Assembly: GCA_010094045.1 (NCBI GenBank) | Contig: ML986580.1 | Coordinates: forward strand, 96,205-137,193 | Direction: 5' to 3' | From: Lojkania enalia | Taxonomy: Eukaryota > Ascomycota > Dothideomycetes > Pleosporales | Length of the DNA stretch: 40,989 nucleotides | Part shown: positions 9,500 through 20,542 of the stretch, one piece after another | Layout: every line of letters begins with the position of its first letter | How positions within the stretch are numbered: the first letter of the stretch is position 1 | The notes under the pieces: model-generated | What the model was told of the DNA's origin: nothing | The model's database searches: none | The model's input: only the letters and a program-made list of their open reading frames with translations | Made by a program: the position numbers and the translations under genes

Positions 9500-12400
9500 C
9501 CGAACGCAGCCAGTCTCGCCGACTAGAATATTGCTAAAAGGTCCGTTCTAGAAGTAAGTTACCTCCCGGGACTGCGCCTACACTGAATCTCTGTACACCT
9601 ATAGAACCAGCCCCTACAGAAACAGTCATGGGACTACTAGATTCTAGCTCCTTTTTCGATCCGTCAAGACCTAGTCTAGTAAGATATTAATGTTCTTATT
9701 AATACTAGGGCTACTAGTTATAGCTATATCTACAGAAACCTCGTACGTACCCTAAAACTCCGAAAGATATAACTCCCGTATAACTTATACCTAACCGGCT
9801 TTAATAGAGAAGTCCTCTATAGGGGGACTATCTCCTACTTAGTTACCCTAACCCTCCGACACCTAAACTATTCAGAGACAGCACGTCTCTATGTAACTAT
9901 ACTAGGAAAACACCAGTTGATTCTAGGACAGCTATAGATATATAAGTATTGTATAAACCTAGACTATAAGAATAAACAGCTGGTCTTTACCGCTAACTAA
10001 TGCCTGACTCGATGCTTACAACCTGCTAGCGCTGCTATCTACTAATAGGCTGCCTAAACGGTTATTAAAGACTGTAAACTACCCGAACCTGATATAAAAG
10101 GAGATTCTAAAGTAACTAATTTACGACCCCTATATAGTCCGAAGCCTAGGTAGCACTATTTAAAACTCCGCCTGTTAAGCTATACCCGATATAATTACTA
10201 GCTGCTTAAAATACTGCGCTAGTTAAAAGAACCTAAAACTAAAACCGACCTAACCTTAGATAAAGATTATAGCTAAGAGGACCTATCTAAGCCTAAATAC
10301 CTAAAGTCCGCGTTATAGCTAGATATATACTATATAGGCGCCGTACTACTAGTCTAACTCTTCTAGTAATCTAACTATAAAATCTTCGCTGTGTTAATAG
10401 CTAATATTAATAAGGCTCTAGCCTCAAAGATATATACTAACCCCATTACTAAAGTGCCTAAAGAATATTATAACTTATTATCCGTCTTCTTACGTAAGAA
10501 TGCGGATAAGCTGCCTAAATAACAACCGTACGATTATAAGATTAAACTAGAGAACAGTAAGTAAGCCAGCTTCGGTCTACTCTACAGGATGTCCTAGAAC
10601 GAGTTGAAGGTATTAAAGAAGTACCTTAACGAGAACTTATCTAAGGGATTTATTAGAGCAAGCTTGTTACTAGTAGTTGTACCCGTAATCTTTATAAAGA
10701 AACCTAGAGGTAGTCTCCGATTCTGCGTAAACTATAGAGCCCTAAACACTATTACTATCAAGAACTAATACCCGATTCTACTGATCTAAGAAACGTTAAC
10801 CCGACTTAGTAAGGCTAAGTACTATATAAAACTCGACATTATTGCTGCGTTTAATAAGCTAAGGATTACTGAGGGAAACAAATAGAAGACTACCTTTTAT
10901 ATACGCTACGGGCTGTTTAAATACCTAGTAATACCCTTTAGCCTAGCTAACGCTCTAAGCATGTTCCAGCACTTTATAAACAACGTGCTAAGACTATACT
11001 TTAACGTGTTCTATACTGCCTATATTGATAATATTCTAATATTTAGTGAGAATCTGAAGGATTATAAGCAGTATATCCAGCTAGTTCTTAAAGCCTTAAG
11101 AGCGAATAGTCTACAGCTTAATATAGACAAGTGTGAGTTCTACTAGTTAGAAGTAACCTATCTAGGGTATATAATTACTATAGAAGGGATCCGTATAGAC
11201 CCGAAGAAGGTAGAGATAATTGTTAACTAGAAATACCCTAAGAATATAAAAGATGTTTAAGCCTTTATAGGCTTCGCGAACTTCTACCGACGATTTATTA
11301 GCAACTTCTTACGGAAAGTCTCCCCCTTAGTAGCCTTGACTAAGAAGAACACTCGATTCGACTAGAACGATAGCTGTTAATATTCCTTCGACCACCTAAA
11401 GGATGCCTTTATCTCTATACCGATTCTCTAATACTTTAACCCTAAGCTGCTAATAGTAGTAGAAGCTAACGCGTCCGACTTTATAACAGCCGGCGTGCTG
11501 TTCTAGAGAGGCGCTGACGGTGAACTAAGACCTATTACCTACTTCTCTAAGCGCATAAACCCTGCTGAAGGTAACTATAAGATATACGATAAGGAACTGC
11601 TCACGATTATCTAATATTTTAAGTAATAGAGGCCCGAATTAGAAGGCGCAGCATTTCCTATAGAAGTGCTAAGCGATTATAAGAACCTGTAATACTTTGT
11701 AACGATAAAGCAGCTAAACTACTAATAGGCCTGTTAGTTAGAATACCTATTAAGGTTTAACTTCAGCATTACGTACCGACCCAGAAAACTTGGAGAGAAG
11801 CCTGATACCTTAACTCGAAGGTTACAGGATAAGCCTATATAAGAAGAGGCCCGTAGAGGTTATAAACAGATATTACTTCGCCCTAAACTATTCTAATAGA
11901 TAGAAGTAGACCGATCGATTATAAATATTATCGACGAAGAATACCCGAACGATAATCTGATCTAAAATACCCTAAAGCTATTAAGAAAAGGAGCCCGTCG
12001 ATCTAAGCTTCTAACTCTAGCTAACTGTAAAGAGTGCAACAACCGACTATACTACCGAGATCAACTTATAGTACTAGACTACGATAAGCTAAAGCTTAAG
12101 CTGCTGTAAACCGTCCACGACTCGCCGTCCGGCGGACACCCTGGTCGAGGAAAGACCTTAGAACTACTCTAGCACGAGTACTATTAGTTAAAGATATTCG
12201 ACTCAGTACGACGATATATAGGCTGTTGTTACATATACCGAAGAAGTAAGGCTTCTAGAGAGAAGTACTATGGATTACTAAAACCGTTACCTATACCTAA
12301 ATAAAGGTTTTAAGACATCTCTATAGACTTTATAACCGATCTACTAGAATTAGAAGGTTGTACGAATATTATAGTGGTAGTTAATAGGCTCAGCAAGTAC

Positions 12401-13449
12401 AGACACCTGATACTATATATAAGAATCGAAGCTCCTGACGTTGTCCAACTGTTCCGTCGCTATATATAGGTTTACTATAGACTGCTACATACTATTACGT
12501 CCGACCGTGGGATACAGTTTATCTCTACCTTCTACTAAGAGCTCTGTAGACAGCTATAAATTAACACGTATATGTTAACCAGCTTCTACCCAGAGACTGA
12601 TAGCCAGATAGAGAACGCTAACACAGTAATAGAACAAGTTCTCCGAGCCTATACCAGCTACAAATAAGATAACTAGGTTAAATAGCTGCTAACAGCACAG
12701 TTTAAAGCAAACAACACAGTGTCCGAATTAATAAAAGTCTCCCCGTTTCTAGCCTACTTTGGCCAGCACCCTCGAATAGGCTTTGAGCCGCCTACAGGAA
12801 TCTATTAACCGTTAAAATAGTCCCTAATAGCCTAGGAAGCTAATAGACTAGTTAATAAGATAAAGGATATTACAAAGTATATTAGAGAAGAACTCATCTG
12901 GGTATAAGCGCTCTAATAAGAGTACGCTAACTGTAAGCGCGTACCAGCCCCCAACTACTAGGTTAGTAATCTAGTCTAGCTAGACGCTAGAAATATACGC
13001 ACACGAAGACCGTCGAAAAAACTTAACTAGAAGAATATAGGCCCTTATAAGGTTATTGCGAAGGTATCCTCGCACGCTTATAAACTAAAGCTACCTAAAT
13101 CGGCTAAAATACATCCTATATTCTATGTATCGCTATTACAGCTAGCACCTAAGTTGTCTAACTACTTGTCTAGTTAATAAGTACACAACCCTGAACCTAT
13201 CGAGATTAATAGAGAACCGGAATACCTCGTCGAGCGAATAGAAGATCTCTACTATAACCGATAGAGACGCTGGCACGAATACCTAGTTAAGTAGACTAGC
13301 TATCACGACCTAGAATAGTACCCGGCTAGTAACTTTACTGAGACAACTGCCGTAGAAGATTACCACGCTAGAAACCCGAATAAATAAGACCCGAATACGA
13401 CATTACGTCTGGATCCTTAATTAGGTACTAGGGTCTAATTTAAGTATGT
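9500..13449 (+). pseudogene. pol of B2: protease, reverse transcriptase, RNase H, integrase, chromodomain
   Basis: A single frame (codon start 9701) holds the whole polyprotein with no indel to at least 12611. The protease motif at 9692-9712 reads LINTRA where LIDTGA is expected, so the catalytic Asp is lost. Reverse transcriptase runs from about 10500, with NYRALNTI at 10720, KLDIIAAF at 10830, and YIDN at 11021-11032 in place of YIDD. RNase H follows (about 11400-11800). Integrase has an HX6H zinc-finger half at 12116-12139 and catalytic Asp 12326, Asp 12503 and Glu 12611, giving exact D-D35-E spacing. Next come IHPIFYVSLLQ near 13110 and a chromodomain-like block (YLVERIEDL to EYLVK) at about 13222-13290. 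Stops are almost all TAA/TAG at Gln or Trp sites. Confidence 0.9.
10961..11146 (+). other. 61-codon open stretch of B2 reverse transcriptase
   Basis: The longest ATG-started open run on the plus strand. It is not an independent gene: it lies in the pol frame and covers the palm segment with FINNVLR, YIDNILIFSENLKDY and LQLNIDKCEFY. The second active-site Asp is Asn (aat at 11030-11032). Confidence 0.9.
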
Positions 13450-13748
13450 TCCTAGACGCTTGCAATAATACTGCACCGATATAACACTAGTAATAATACT
13501 GCTACCAATCCCTAGTATAGTACTACTACATAAACTGAACCGACCCGATCCTTAGTATAGTACTACTATACGATAACAACCGGTCGCGCCAATATACCTG
13601 CAACCTAATCTAATCCCTATATTACTATTAACTACTAGTCGCGCTAATATATATACGACCTTAACTAACGCTAGTATTAATAACTACTACTTAATTATAA
13701 ATAACCCGAATATAATACGAAGACCTGACTCGCAGGAGCTTATAACTA
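13450..13748 (+). other. B2 sequence between pol and polypurine tract
   Basis: Mostly AT-rich with repeated short words such as tagtatagtactacta. No protein motif recognised. Pol may continue here if the taa after GTRV is a RIP-altered Gln. Confidence 0.5.
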
Positions 13749-13760
13749 AGAGGGGGGTAC
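13749..13760 (+). other. polypurine tract of B2
   Basis: agaggggggtac lies directly upstream of the 3' LTR. The B3 equivalent is aaaaggggggtac before 34329. Confidence 0.8.
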
Positions 13761-14063
13761 TGTCACGGTAATACCGCGACACCTCTGCACCTATACTACC
13801 CTTACTATAATACCTAAACCAGCTGCCAGCGACAGCTATTAGCTGCTAGCTGGAATATAACCGACTTGTCTTAACCGCGATAGAGGAAGGTTTCGCTGAC
13901 CCGGCTAGCCCGTATAGCAGTACAGACCTAGCCCCTATAAAAACCTGTACAATATAGATATCTCTGTTCTTCACGCAATATCTTAATATTCACACGTAGT
14001 ACGTAGTAATAGAGTTGACTATTTAAAGTGCGATTAACCAACTGCGCGTAAGCGTCCGTGATA
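13761..14063 (+). repeat. 3' LTR of B2
   Basis: Starts TGTCACGGTAATACC, ends GTCCGTGATA, 303 bp. It is generally closer to the unmutated state than the 5' LTR at CpG sites. Confidence 0.95.
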
Positions 14064-14068
14064 AATAA

Positions 14069-14240
14069 CTGTTACCTTTTATAGGGGGTCCTATAATAGG
14101 CGGACCCCTCTCTATAGGGCCTATAATAAAGAATCTATCTAATTCGGAGGGAAATTAGAGTAAACTAACCTTTAAGGAATAAATTGTAATTTTATAGAAG
14201 GAGATTATACGCTTAATATAATAGAGAACTATTAGTTCTA
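14069..14240 (+). other. leader of A2, right part, with small hairpin
   Basis: Resumes the A leader after B2. ggggtcc at 14085-14091 can pair with ggacccc at 14102-14108 around a 10-nt loop. The same GC-rich patch survives in A4 near 36238-36270 although its surroundings are strongly AT-shifted. Confidence 0.5.
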
Positions 14241-15240
14241 ATTAACCTCTATAAACTACTAAATTAGAACTAATAATATACTAGGAAACTTTTACAACTC
14301 TTCTAGTAAGAAACTTCTTAGCTACCTTTAAACCCCCTTAAGCCTATCTTACTAAATATATACCTAAGATTAAAAGTCTTATAAATAGTAGTAAACCTAT
14401 ATTTAAATAATAGTAAGCCTTAATTCTAGACCGACTTAAAATTAATATAAATTACTATTAGATAGAGTATATACGTATAGTATTAGTATAGAGATATACC
14501 TCTAGTACTATAAAAGGGTATCTAGAACTAAAATACCTAGCTAAATTAGACTAGTATTAGTTTAAGAATATTAAAGAAATAATTTCGCTTCTATAATTAT
14601 ATTTTATTATAGGTAATAAAGAGATAAAGGCGCGATAGGCGTTTTAGGTTCTAAGAATAAATAAGAGAGAAGTATTCCTAACTTTTAAAGCTCGCTTTAT
14701 TAGTATAGCTATTAGGGGATCTGTATCTTAATCTAAGTAGTTCTTCTACCTATAAGATAAGATTCTCCCTAGCTTAAGGATACTAAATCTTAGCTTTAAG
14801 CTTATATAGAAAGGCTTCTTTAATACTATAGTTATCTACTTAACAGCCTATAATATAGAAAAGAGGAGTATTTCTAGCCTTCTAGAATAAACTACTAGCC
14901 TATAAGTTATAGCTAAAATAAATTTAGATTAGTACTAGAAGGTTTCTAAGAGTTTATCTAAAGTAATCTACAATCTAATACCACCCTAATCTACTCTAGT
15001 ATTAATACCTTATTCTACTACGATTATTTTCTAACAACCTAGTAAAACTCCTATATCTAAAAGATATATAACTCTAGATAATTATTATAATTATAGTAAA
15101 CTAGAATACTTTATAAATAAATATATAATTCTTAAAGTATATAAAATAGAGGTTAAATAAGAGAAGATTAAGGAAGAAGAGTTTCTAGACGTAAACGAGT
15201 ACTACCTAGATAGTTCTTAGGTGGGAAATAGAGACGTTTA
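14241..15240 (+). pseudogene. gag of A2
   Basis: Runs up to the tag at about 15238. The start is not identifiable; I place it after the leader by comparison with A1 and A4. The zinc knuckle lies at 15083-15124 with exact CX2CX4HX4C spacing, but all four ligand codons are now Tyr (tat 15083, tat 15092, tac 15107, tat 15122): Cys TGY and His CAY both became TAY. The region before it is rich in Lys, Leu and Glu, as in Ty3/gypsy capsids. It is followed by protease without a recognisable gap. Confidence 0.7.
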
Positions 15241-15329
15241 GAAAAACTCTCTATTCTAAATTTAAATAAGTATAACTTATTAAATATTAATTTGTTATAT
15301 TTATTTAGAGGAAAGTACTTTTAAATTCC

Positions 15330-15451
15330 TACTATTCTATATTTAAAAGGCGTTAGTATACAACTAAACGCCCTTATTAATATAAGCGCCTAAAGTTTTC
15401 TATTCTTTAATTTTATAGTAGCTAGATTACTCTCCTAAACTCTATATATAT
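15330..15451 (+). pseudogene. protease of A2, interrupted by copia C
   Basis: The frame reads GVSIQLNALINISA, then a stop, then FLFFNFIVARLL. This is the retroviral-type aspartic protease motif (LIDTGA) with the catalytic Asp changed to Asn. It breaks at 15451, where element C inserts, and resumes at 20543. A4 keeps the uninterrupted equivalent near 37510-37620. Confidence 0.75.
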
Positions 15452-15577
15452 TATTACAACTAAGCTATTTACAGTTAGCTCTTTAGTAGGTCTAGGAATA
15501 TATATATAGTATATCTCGCATTTCTAGTTAATAGACGTAGTTTTTCCAATCCTTATTAGAGCTAGCTAGCTCTAACA
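15452..15577 (+). repeat. 5' LTR of C
   Basis: 126 bp. It differs from the 3' LTR at about 14 sites, all transitions. The internal region begins gttataagcctag at 15578, a candidate primer-binding site I cannot match to a tRNA. Confidence 0.9.
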
Positions 15578-15699
15578 GTTATAAGCCTAGAAGCTCTTTA
15601 ACTACTACTATATTCTATATAAATAGATTAAAGCTAATTAATATAGGCTTAGTTAATTATATCTCGTTTATTAAGATCTTAATTACCTTAACGTCGCTA

Positions 15700-17050
15700 A
15701 GCTAGCTAGGAAGCTAGAGAGCTTAGAACTAGTTGTAATAGAGACCTTAACAAATTAACGCGATATAGTATATTAAAAAGATAATAGAATTAGACCTACT
15801 TATTACTAAGGCTATAGTTATTCTTAATAAGCTAGAGTACTAGATATAGTAGCTGTTTCTGCGGAAGGATAGCGCGGACTAGAACTAGCTCTAGAAATAT
15901 ATAGACCCAGACCTTAGTAAGGAGCTAGTCCTTCGACTAGACGCTAAGAAGCCGATTAAGAAATAGTTCGGAGATTTCTATAGGACAGATAGTAATATTA
16001 AGGTAGTAGATGCTAAAGTAGATATTATAGATCTGACTAATTAAGAATTAGCAAGATATAAAGCCTAGTATAAGACGTACAGCTATAGTAAGGCGCAGTA
16101 GTTGCAGAAAGAGAAGGCTCTTAGAGAATTCACGCAGGAGATATCGAGGACGATAGTAGTTTAATATATCTATCTAATTGCAGACTATAAGACTGTATAT
16201 AATTAACTACAGACCTTTAAAAAGCATCTCTACCCAAGTAAAGTTAAGTACAGTATACAGCTGCAGGCTCGATACTAGACGCTTAAGATACGACTAAGAA
16301 AGGGGAACCTAGATACCTAGTTTAAGAATTGGCTTAAAACGACGCGCGTTATAAGTCTAGCGAGTATACTAGAAGTATAGGGGAATTAAGCTTAGTAGGA
16401 CTTTATTCTCGCAGTTAAGAGCTTAGACGATAGCTGGGCAGTAAATAAGCTATCGCTGCTTATCAAGTCTGAAGTAGATAATAGACTATATATAAGCATC
16501 TCAGACCTGGTAGCGTAGTATACGTTATACTATCGTTGTACTAGACTAGTTATATTAGAACTAGAGATGTTCGCGACGCTTAGTATTATACTATAGTAAT
16601 TATAGTAGTCGTACTAGACTAAAAGCAGCTAGAAACCTTAGCAATTAAGATAGATAGTCTGCCTCTATAGAGATAGTTATAAATTTAAGTAGTATCTATA
16701 TATTAACTTAGTACTACACCTATTAGGCTAGTAGCCGGATTAAGATATTAAGTAGAGATTCTAGGAGCTTAAGATATTAAGATTATCTAGGTTAAAGGTG
16801 CTCTATAATACTAAGAAGTAACTAGTAGTAGTAGTAGAATTAGTAGGGTTAGTAGGCCCTGCAGGCTTTACGATAGTCTTAATACTAGTACTAAGTATAA
16901 TAAAAAGATAGGATAATAGGTGTTAACTATTAGAACTAGCTGTAACAGCAGCTCTAAACTTAAATCGATTAGTAAGATTTATAGCAGCTTTAACTCTACA
17001 GCTTAGAGCTGTGTAGGCTAAGTAGTATTAGTATTAGCTATCGCTACTTA
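15700..17050 (+). pseudogene. gag of copia C
   Basis: Readable with few frame breaks: DLSKELVLRLDAKKPIKK near 15910-15960, FKKHLYPSKVKY near 16217, and a long helical UBN2/Gag-like segment to about 16600. At 16660-16695 lies CLYRDSYKFKQYLYIN, matching the compact CxCGxxHxxxxCxxxN knuckle common in fungal copia gags, with the second Cys, His and third Cys all changed to Tyr. After 16800 the frame is poorly readable. Stops are tag and taa at Gln or Trp positions. Confidence 0.7.
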
Positions 17051-17099
17051 ATAGATAGATTATAGACCCTAGCTTAAATACCTATATTACTAACAGCAA

Positions 17100-20000
17100 G
17101 TCTTATAGCTGGAGAATAATATAGCAGCCTAGACCAGACAACTATATATATATAGGAGGACAGCTGCTGCTAATTCGAGAATAAAGAGAAGTCTAGCTAT
17201 AGGTATAGACGCCTGCTAGAATTAAGACTATCCTACTCTTATACGTAGTATATATCCTAGAAATGTTTATAAGTATAGTTAGTCTCTTATACTATAGTAT
17301 AGTAGGGATCTATTTTAACTTAGGACGAGACTATCTATATTAAATAGATCCGTTAAATATTATATACTATCTCAGGCGCATGTTCGGGCATTAGCTAATA
17401 GATATAGAAGATAGCATACGACTATCTCTATCGATATATATAGCGTAGTATAAACTAAGGCCTTCTTATACAGCTCGTAAGTAGCTAGAACTTACACCTA
17501 TATAAGTTTATAGGGTATTCGGCTATACTAGCTAGAAGGCAGTCGCTTATCTACCTGCTTATATTAATAGGCTTAAGTTGATTGAGCAGTAGTAGTAGAG
17601 AAATTAAGCTCTAAAGTGGATAGAATACACCGTCTACATCTAGTCTAAACTCTATAAGATAGTAAGTAGAAGAGCTCCTTAGAAACCAGCCTAGGGACTA
17701 TTTAAGAGACTAGGGATAGATTTAGTCTAGATACGCGATTAGTTAGAGCGCTACTATAATAGAGACCTCTAGATATTCTATGTAGTCTGCTAGTATAGTA
17801 GGTAGTATAAGGCCTACTGCCTACTAAATAAGAATATAATAATACTATAATATATAGTATAGAGATTATTAGTTAAGCTTAAAGCTTAGTTTAACGTGTA
17901 GGTTAAAGCTGTTAGGCTTAATAATAAGAGCGGATATTCTAAGATGCTTAATATCTTTAAAGACCTAAGAATTTTAGTAGAACTATAAGTAGAGTATACT
18001 AAAGAGTAGAATGGTCTAATAGAGAGAGCAGGGCAGTTACTAGTCGTATAGGGAAGAGCTATAAGGATAGACGCAGGGCTACTAATAGAGGTATTAAATA
18101 AGTACCTACTCTTAGTAGTCTATCTCCTTAATCGTACGCCGACCGAAGCTTTAGACTAATATACTCTATATAAGGTAGTACGCGGAACTAGACTATTAGT
18201 AGCTTATCTCAGCGTATTAGGAGCTAAGGTATATATCCTAAATTATTACCTATACTAGAAAGAGAAGCTGCAATCTTATGCGCTGATCGGACGCCTTATA
18301 AAATATAACTCTACAAATATCTATTATATCTAGATGCTAGAGCTAGATAGAGTTATTAGGACTAGAGATATTATCCTGCTACCTGCAGAATCGCATAAAG
18401 ATCTTATCTTTCTAGATAAGTAGACGCTGCGTCTAGCAGCCGCAGTACTTAATATTAAGGAGAGCTGTAAGCTGAATAATATAGAGCTTAAACAGATGCT
18501 AGATTAATTAACAGCTTAATCGCGTAAGAAGACGCTAGACGATAAACTTAAGCAGCAGCTTAAGTAGGAGCTAGGTTAGTAATAATCGAGTAAGCCGGCT
18601 AGAGTAGAGTATTTAGCAGTCAGCTTAATACTAGAAATATTACGGAGACTAGAACTCGTAGAATACCCTATATATACTATATAACGTTTATAGAAGCGTT
18701 ATAGTAGAAGACGAGTAGTAATATACTAGCTAATTAGCCCAGGATCAGTCTATATAGAAATTAGCTACTACCTCTACTAAAGCGATAGAAGTAGCTTAAA
18801 AGGCATCTATTTAGAATTAAATTCAAGAAAGTAGTAGTAGTAGAGCTTTAGAGCTGCCGCAGTAAGGGCTGTCTAGTTTATATAATAGAGACTAGAGCTA
18901 GTATATAGCTAGAGATTAAGCTTCTACTGCTGATGTAGGTATTTGTATACAAATTCGATAAGAATAGATATCTATATAAGTTTAAAGCTAGGCTAGTTAT
19001 TAGAGAAGACCTGTAGTAGGACTGGGGAGATATATATACAGCTACTCTAGCAGCACGAGTATTCCAATTCCTAGTCACTCTAGCAGCAGCTTTTAGACTA
19101 CACGCCTATTAATACGATATTACCAACGCTTTCTTAAATATACCGCTAGATAGACTAATATACGCCTATACGCTAGAAGGATTTATATAGAAGCTAGGTG
19201 AGCTGCTAGAGATAAGGAAAGCTCTCTATAGCCTGAGAGATGCTCCTCTACTCTAGTATAAGCACCTTAAGAGCTCGCTGCTTAAGCTAGGACTATAGCT
19301 AATCTAGGAGGTTCTATATCTATTTAGAAGTAAGAGCCTGATAGTATTCTTCTATATTAATAATATAGTTGTTCTAGTTTACCTAAACTACTTTACTACG
19401 TATTAGTAATTCGAAGTAGGCTTAAAATCGCAGTATAAGCTACGCTTACTTAGATAGCTCCGGTAGTTTCTAGGAATCAGAATAGTCCGAGACTTAGATG
19501 TAGGTAGAATCTAGTTTAGTTAAGACTTATTTATTAATAAGGTCGCAGCTAAGTATAGACTATAGAAGTAAGGGTAGAAAAGCTATCCTATAGTACCTCT
19601 AGTTAATAACTACCTAATATTAAGTATAAAGGAGTTAAACTATTAGAGAACTAGATATTATTAGTAGCTAGTTAGATCTCTAAGATATCTAGTAGTTTAC
19701 ACGCGCCCAGACATCTTAAAAGCTTACTTAACTCTAGTAACCTATCTTAAGAATCTAGAATAGAGTTATATTCGAGTAGTAGAGCACGTCTGGAGATATG
19801 TAATTAGTACGAGAGGGCTAGGCTTATAAGTATCTAGACTAGATTAAGAAAATATAACCTATCTTAATAACAAGCGTAAGCTACTATTTTATAAAGTATT
19901 AGACGCAGCGTTCGCGGACAATTAGAAAACGCGTTATAGCTTATAGGGCTACCTATTTAAGCTCTATAGCCTGCTTATTAACTAGAAAGCGATAATACAG

Positions 20001-20400
20001 CACTCGGTTACTAAGTCGACGACTAAGGCTGAGCTGCTAGCTCTATCTATAGTAGGCAGCGAGCTGTAATAGTAGACTAGGGTCTTTAATCACGTAGGGT
20101 TTAGTATAGAGATAGTCCCTACACTATTTTATAATAATCAGCAGATAGTAGGTATTACTACTAAAGTAGTAGATAGACTATAGACTAGGTTACGTTATAT
20201 AGATACTCATTAGATGTAGATTCGACAAGAAGTTGAAGTAGGAAGGTTATAGGTTAGCTGGAAGCCGACGAACTAGATGCTAGTAGATAGTTTTATAAAG
20301 GCACTGCCTAAGCAGAAGCACCTTACCTTTTTAAAGCAGCTCGGTCTTATAGAGGTACTTAGACTAGTTGACTAGAAGGCAGCTTTGCTATTTACTGCAG
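17100..20400 (+). pseudogene. pol of copia C: integrase, reverse transcriptase, RNase H
   Basis: The integrase core begins near LGIDLVQIRDQ, with the first catalytic Asp at 17719. The second Asp sits in RLNNKSGY near 17920 and is Asn. EYTKEQNGLIERAGQLL-type sequence at 17993-18045 holds the catalytic Glu (18022). Reverse transcriptase is recognisable from about 18950: KFKARLVIREDL, YQYDITNAFLN with an intact first Asp near 19116, KALYSLRDAP near 19220, and YINN at 19353-19364 for the YVDD motif, so both Asp are Asn. FLGIRIVRDL follows near 19470. RNase H shows KSTTKAELLALS near 20014 and a D-T-H motif near 20200. The frame changes between integrase and reverse transcriptase, around 18800-18950. 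Confidence 0.85.
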
Positions 20401-20411
20401 CTGAGGGGGTA
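20398..20411 (+). other. polypurine tract of C
   Basis: cagctgagggggta lies directly before the 3' LTR, the standard position. Confidence 0.75.
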
Positions 20412-20537
20412 TATTATAGCTAAGCTATTTATAGTTAGCCTCTTAGCAGGTCTAGGGATATATATATAGCATGTCTCGCATTTCTAGTTAATAGACGCAG
20501 TTTTTCCAATCCTTATTAGAGCCAGCCAGCTCTAATA
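20412..20537 (+). repeat. 3' LTR of C
   Basis: 126 bp, tattatagctaagc to ctctaata, followed by the tatat duplication. Confidence 0.95.
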
Positions 20538-20542
20538 TATAT

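Larger units (their letters stand above)
8050..14063 (+). mobile_element. Ty3/gypsy element B, copy B2, complete (6014 bp)
   Basis: Complete element with two 303-bp LTRs (8050-8352 and 13761-14063), gag, pol and a polypurine tract. It is flanked by an exact 5-bp duplication aataa (8045-8049 and 14064-14068) in the A2 leader. A1 and A4 have the uninterrupted site, for example aataa once at 36226-36230. It is the best preserved B copy: many CpG, CpA and TpG remain, the gag frame is readable, and pol stays in one frame for about 3 kb. Still, dozens of TAA/TAG codons make it inactive. Confidence 0.95.
15452..20537 (+). mobile_element. Ty1/copia element C, complete (5086 bp)
   Basis: Two 126-bp LTRs (15452-15577 and 20412-20537), starting tatta and ending ctctaaca or ctctaata. 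An exact tatat duplication flanks it (15447-15451 and 20538-20542). Domain order gag, integrase, reverse transcriptase, RNase H identifies it as copia, since integrase precedes reverse transcriptase. It is moderately RIP-altered, clearly less than the A2 sequence around it. It is present once in the window. Confidence 0.95.

Noticed and set aside
10961..11146. 61-codon frame as an independent small gene
   Set aside because: It is an internal piece of B2 reverse transcriptase in the pol frame, with pol motifs before and after.
18878..19078. 66-codon open frame on the minus strand
   Set aside because: It lies antisense to the readable copia reverse transcriptase (YQYDITNAFLN side) and has no family resemblance. 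It is a shadow created by local composition.
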